NCBI RefSeq assembly: GCF_900110295.1 | Contig: NZ_FODF01000008.1 | Location: forward strand, 34,910-98,909 | Direction: 5' to 3' | Length of the DNA: 64,000 nt | From: Peptostreptococcus russellii | Lineage (GTDB): Bacteria > Bacillota > Clostridia > Peptostreptococcales > Peptostreptococcaceae | Part shown: in pieces, positions 61,049-64,000 of the stretch | Layout of the letters: the number at the start of each line of letters is the position of its first letter | Position numbering within the stretch: position 1 is the first letter of the stretch | Made by a program: the position numbers and the translations under genes | The notes under the pieces: model-generated | The model's input: only the letters and a program-made list of their open reading frames with translations | Told to the model about the DNA's origin: nothing | The model's database searches: none

Positions 61049-61488
61049 AAAATTAAACTGTTTATTTCATATAAATAATTCCTATATAATAAATTTTGTT
61101 ATATAAATATATAGCATTGAGAATAATTATAACTTTTGCTTGTTATAGCAAGGGTTATAATTATTTTTTTATAATTTAGAATCGGGTTATTCAACAAAAT
61201 TATCAGAACTTAATAAATTTTGTTGAAATTGCCTTTACAATATGTTATATTAGAGGAGTAAAAAAATTCACTTAGAAAATTCTTTAAAATACAAATTTAA
61301 TAATGCAAGATACAGCATAGTATAGGCTATTAATACATATCCTAATACTGTTTTTAATATATAAATTTCAAGAAATAAAATATCAAAAGTTAAAAAAATA
61401 ACCATTGTAGTAATTCTCAATCTCTTAGATAATAAAGCAAGAAATTGCTTATTATAAATTATAAGATTAATGGAGGTTTTTATCAATT
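61049..61488. other. intergenic region cstA to POT transporter gene
   Basis: 440 bp with the cstA terminator. The rest is AT-rich; TTGCCTTTACAATATGTTATATT (61228-61250 region) may hold the promoter of the next gene. A 72-codon minus-strand frame at 61268-61486 is discussed under rejected items. Confidence 0.45.
61122..61171 (+). terminator. Terminator after cstA
   Basis: AATAATTATAAC (61122-61133) pairs with GTTATAATTATT (61154-61165), with further TTGCTT/AGCAA pairing inside, then T residues. Confidence 0.85.
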
Positions 61489-62844
61489 ATGGAAAAAAGT
61501 ATAAGAAAAGGTTTTCCAAAGGCTTTTTGGCTGTGTAGTTGTTCAGAAATTTTTGAGCGTCTGTCTTATTATTTAGGTAGATCACTTATTCTGATATTTA
61601 TAACTACAGCAGTTGTGAATGGTGGTTTAGGCTTGTCTGACAAAGTAGGAGCAAATATGCAAGCCAATTTAACTGCATTTTCATATTTAGGTTCTATATT
61701 TGGCGCTGTGATAGTAGATAGGTTTATAGGTGCTAAATATACAACTCCAGTTGGCATGGTAATAACAGGTATAGGTTATTATATGGGTGCTATAGCAACT
61801 GGAATAGGGCAGATATATCTTATGATACTTCTTGTAAGTGTCGGTCTTGGTCTATTTAAAAACGGACCATTGCTTGGTCGTATTATCACAGACAAAGAAC
61901 AAATGGACTCTGCTTTTTCAATTAGATATACATTAGTAAATGTAGGAGCTCTAATAGGGACTTTTGCAGTTGGTATCCTATACAAGGATGTTTTTGCTAA
62001 AAACGGAGTATATGGTTTTGCTCCATGTTTTAAGCTCGCAGCTCTTGTAATGATAATAGGAGCTATTTACTATGCAACTATTTGTTGGAAAGCTATGGGA
62101 AAAGTCGGTACACGTCCGTTTAAGATGGAAAAAACTAAAGAAGAATTAGAATTAGAAAAAGAAGAAGCTTTCAAGAATAAAGACAATAGACCTCTTACTA
62201 CAAGGGAAAAGAAAAGAATCGGTGCAATTATACTTGCTTCAATTTTTTCAATAATTTTCTGGATATTCTGGTATCTTGCATATCTACCAGTATACTATTA
62301 CTGGTCAGAAAACATGAACTGGGTAATAGCTGGTTATCAGATTCCTGCTACTTGGTTTGATGCAGCAAATTCACTGTTCTGTGTTATACTAGGACCAACA
62401 ATGGCAGTTCTTTGGATGAAGCTTGCTGAAAGACCACAGGGTGACATGAGTTTATTTAGAAAAACTGGTATAGGAATAGGAATTATAGGTGTAGGATATA
62501 TATTCTATGCAATGATAGATATTATGCGTCACGGAGCAAAGGCAAGTGTGCTTTGGTTGATAGTATTTGCACTACTTCTTACTTTAGGAGAAATGTTCTT
62601 CTCACCACTGGGCTCATCATTTATAAGTAAATATTCTCCAAGTAAGTATCTTGGTTTAATGATGTCAATGTGGGGAATTGCAGTATTTATATCAGCTAAA
62701 CTATATGGATACGCATATGGTTATCTATTTGCTGGTAAGTTTAAATTTACTACAGCTTGCTTTATAGTTGCAGCAATAGCTTTTGCATCAGCAATACTCT
62801 TATTTTTACTAGATAAACGATTGTCTTCATTGGTTGAGGATTAG
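61489..62844 (+). CDS. POT/PTR2 family peptide MFS transporter
   Basis: 451 residues and about 12 membrane helices. The proton-coupled oligopeptide transporter motif ExxERxxYY is present as EIFERLSYY near residue 20; FSYLGSIFGAVIVDRFIGAKYTTP matches the POT N-terminal loop. A charged cytoplasmic loop (KTKEELELEKEEAFKNKDNR) splits the two halves. It probably imports di- and tripeptides. GGAGG is 12 bases before the ATG, a long spacing. The Xaa-Pro aminopeptidase gene follows within 30 bp, so uptake and cleavage of peptides appear linked. Confidence 0.88.
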   Translation: MEKSIRKGFPKAFWLCSCSEIFERLSYYLGRSLILIFITTAVVNGGLGLSDKVGANMQANLTAFSYLGSIFGAVIVDRFIGAKYTTPVGMVITGIGYYMGAIATGIGQIYLMILLVSVGLGLFKNGPLLGRIITDKEQMDSAFSIRYTLVNVGALIGTFAVGILYKDVFAKNGVYGFAPCFKLAALVMIIGAIYYATICWKAMGKVGTRPFKMEKTKEELELEKEEAFKNKDNRPLTTREKKRIGAIILASIFSIIFWIFWYLAYLPVYYYWSENMNWVIAGYQIPATWFDAANSLFCVILGPTMAVLWMKLAERPQGDMSLFRKTGIGIGIIGVGYIFYAMIDIMRHGAKASVLWLIVFALLLTLGEMFFSPLGSSFISKYSPSKYLGLMMSMWGIAVFISAKLYGYAYGYLFAGKFKFTTACFIVAAIAFASAILLFLLDKRLSSLVED

Positions 62845-62872
62845 AAAATATTTAAGTTAATGGAGGTTTTTT

Positions 62873-64000
62873 ATGAAAGTTTCAGAAAGAGTTGATGTAC
62901 TTAGAAAGAAAATGGCAGAAAAGAACATAGACGTATATGTTGTTCCATCTGCTGATTATCATCAGAGTGAGTATGTTGGAGAACATTTTAAATCAAGAGA
63001 ATTTATTACTGGATTTACAGGTTCTGCAGGTACAGCAGTATTTACAAAGGACGAAGCAGGGATGTGGACTGATGGAAGATACTTTATACAGGCTGAAATG
63101 CAGATGAAGGGAACTGGAGTAGAACTAAGAAAAATGGGTGAACCAGGAGTTCCAACTGTAACAGAATACATAGAAAGTGTCCTTCCTGAAGGTGGTACTA
63201 TCGGATTTGACGGTAGAGTAGTATCTGTTGGTGAAGGTGAAGAATACGATGGAATAATAAATAGAAAGAACGGTAAAATTTCATATGAAAACGACTTTAT
63301 CGCTGAAATATGGACAGATAGACCTCCTCTTTCTCAAGAACCAATATTCTATCTTGAAGAAAAATATACAGGAGAATCTACAGCTCATAAGCTTAAAAGA
63401 GTAAGAGAAGTAATGGCTAAAAATGGAGCAAATGCTCATATTATAGCTACTCTTGACGATTCAGGTTGGCTATTTAACATAAGAGGAAATGACGTTGAAT
63501 TCTTCCCTCTAATATTATGTTATTCAATGGTTCTTGAAGATAAGGCTATACTTTACATAGAAGAATCAAAGGTAAGTGATGAAATAAAGGCAATTCTTGC
63601 AAAGGACAATGTAGAATTAAGACCTTACAATGATATATATGAAGATGTTAAGGAATTTGGAAAGGGAGACACAATACTTATAGACCCTAGAAGACTTAAC
63701 TATGCCCTATATAACAACATCTCAAAGGATGTTAAGGTAGTGGAAGAAATGAACCCTACAGTTTTATTTAAGGCAATGAAGAATGAAGTAGAAATAGAAA
63801 ACATAAAGAAGGCTGAAGTTATGGACTCTATAACACATGCTAAATTTATGTATTGGTTAAAGAATGATGCCCTTAAGGAAGGTGCAACAGAAATGAGCGC
63901 AAGTGATAAGCTTGAATCATTGAGAAAAGAACATCCAAGTTACAAGTGGCAGTCTTTTGCTCCAATAAGCTCATATGGTGAACATGCAGCTATGTGTCAC
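62873..64000 (+). CDS. M24 family aminopeptidase P (Xaa-Pro aminopeptidase), 3' end outside window
   Basis: The frame is open from the ATG at 62873 (GGAGG upstream) to the window end, giving 376 residues of an expected roughly 590. It begins with the creatinase-like N-terminal domain (MKVSERVDVLRKKM, then PSADYHQSEYVGEHFKSREFITGFTGSAG, TDGRYFIQAE) and a second such domain (DDSGWLFNIRGNDVEFFPL). The entry to the catalytic pita-bread domain is visible (KAMKNEVEIENIKKAEVMDS), but the metal ligands lie beyond the window. It would release N-terminal residues preceding proline, fitting the peptide transporter next door. Confidence 0.93.
   Translation, partial: MKVSERVDVLRKKMAEKNIDVYVVPSADYHQSEYVGEHFKSREFITGFTGSAGTAVFTKDEAGMWTDGRYFIQAEMQMKGTGVELRKMGEPGVPTVTEYIESVLPEGGTIGFDGRVVSVGEGEEYDGIINRKNGKISYENDFIAEIWTDRPPLSQEPIFYLEEKYTGESTAHKLKRVREVMAKNGANAHIIATLDDSGWLFNIRGNDVEFFPLILCYSMVLEDKAILYIEESKVSDEIKAILAKDNVELRPYNDIYEDVKEFGKGDTILIDPRRLNYALYNNISKDVKVVEEMNPTVLFKAMKNEVEIENIKKAEVMDSITHAKFMYWLKNDALKEGATEMSASDKLESLRKEHPSYKWQSFAPISSYGEHAAMCH

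Noticed and set aside
61268..61486. Minus-strand 72-codon frame with hydrophobic segments in the cstA-POT gap
   Set aside because: The only upstream start is a TTG lying opposite the ribosome site of the POT gene, with no ribosome site of its own. AT-rich intergenic DNA easily gives Ile/Leu/Phe-rich frames. A short membrane protein from the internal ATG cannot be fully excluded.
1..64000. tRNA, rRNA, CRISPR or prophage content
   Set aside because: Reading both strands, I saw no tRNA-like T-loop cloverleaf, rRNA segment, regularly spaced repeats or phage structural genes. A tRNAscan/Infernal run would settle this.

Overview
The window is a very AT-rich bacterial chromosome segment with tightly packed, Firmicutes-style genes (strong GGAGG-type ribosome sites, several TTG/GTG starts, hairpin-plus-T terminators). 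A cell-wall protein with CWB2 repeats like those of Clostridioides difficile, an oxygen-sensitive class III ribonucleotide reductase, a FabK/FabT type fatty-acid operon and the cmk-plsC-ispH order point to an anaerobic Clostridia member, most likely Peptostreptococcaceae (Peptostreptococcus or a relative; genus is inference). I see no rRNA, tRNA, CRISPR array, prophage or insertion sequence. Almost all of it is core chromosome.

Layout. 1-8.3 kb: RpiR-type regulator, histidine phosphatase, HI0933-type flavoprotein, cmk-plsC-ispH, ftsH with a small membrane protein, thymidine kinase. 8.5-14.3 kb: short single genes (TSCPD protein, orphan HicB, membrane-anchored L7/L12-like protein, two exported unknowns), a 7alpha-hydroxysteroid-dehydrogenase-like SDR, dapB, and thiW under a TPP riboswitch. 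14.5-21.5 kb: split chromate-type transporter, a Sel1-repeat protein with CorA and a methyltransferase, and typA. 22-30.9 kb: copper ATPase, Dabb protein, an orphan response regulator with Asn at the phosphorylation site, NCS2 purine permease, ABC-F protein, a serine-recombinase homologue with altered catalytic residues, and a CoA-type Nudix hydrolase. 30.9-33.9 kb: a second TPP riboswitch driving a thiamine-precursor ABC transporter. 34.4-43.2 kb: secreted CWB2/transglutaminase-like protein, HD hydrolase, mutS-mutL-miaA. 43.3-49.3 kb: methionine-gamma-lyase-like enzyme, YbaK/ProX deacylase, and nrdD/nrdG after a 1-kb non-coding region with tandem NrdR boxes. 49.5-59.4 kb: accBCDA-fabT-fabH-acpP-fabK-fabD-fabG-fabF, then fabZ, which together cover malonyl-CoA formation and the FAS II elongation cycle. 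59.6-64 kb: CstA-type transporter behind a perfect 41-bp palindrome, a POT peptide transporter and a truncated Xaa-Pro aminopeptidase.

No obvious multi-gene novel system is present. The best leads are single genes and sites: the Asn54 response regulator, the Thr/Lys-substituted recombinase, the cstA palindrome, the nrdD leader, and the CWB2 protein with a Cys-His-Asn transglutaminase-like domain. Start codons were moved from the longest reading frame to an internal start whenever a well-spaced ribosome site decided it.
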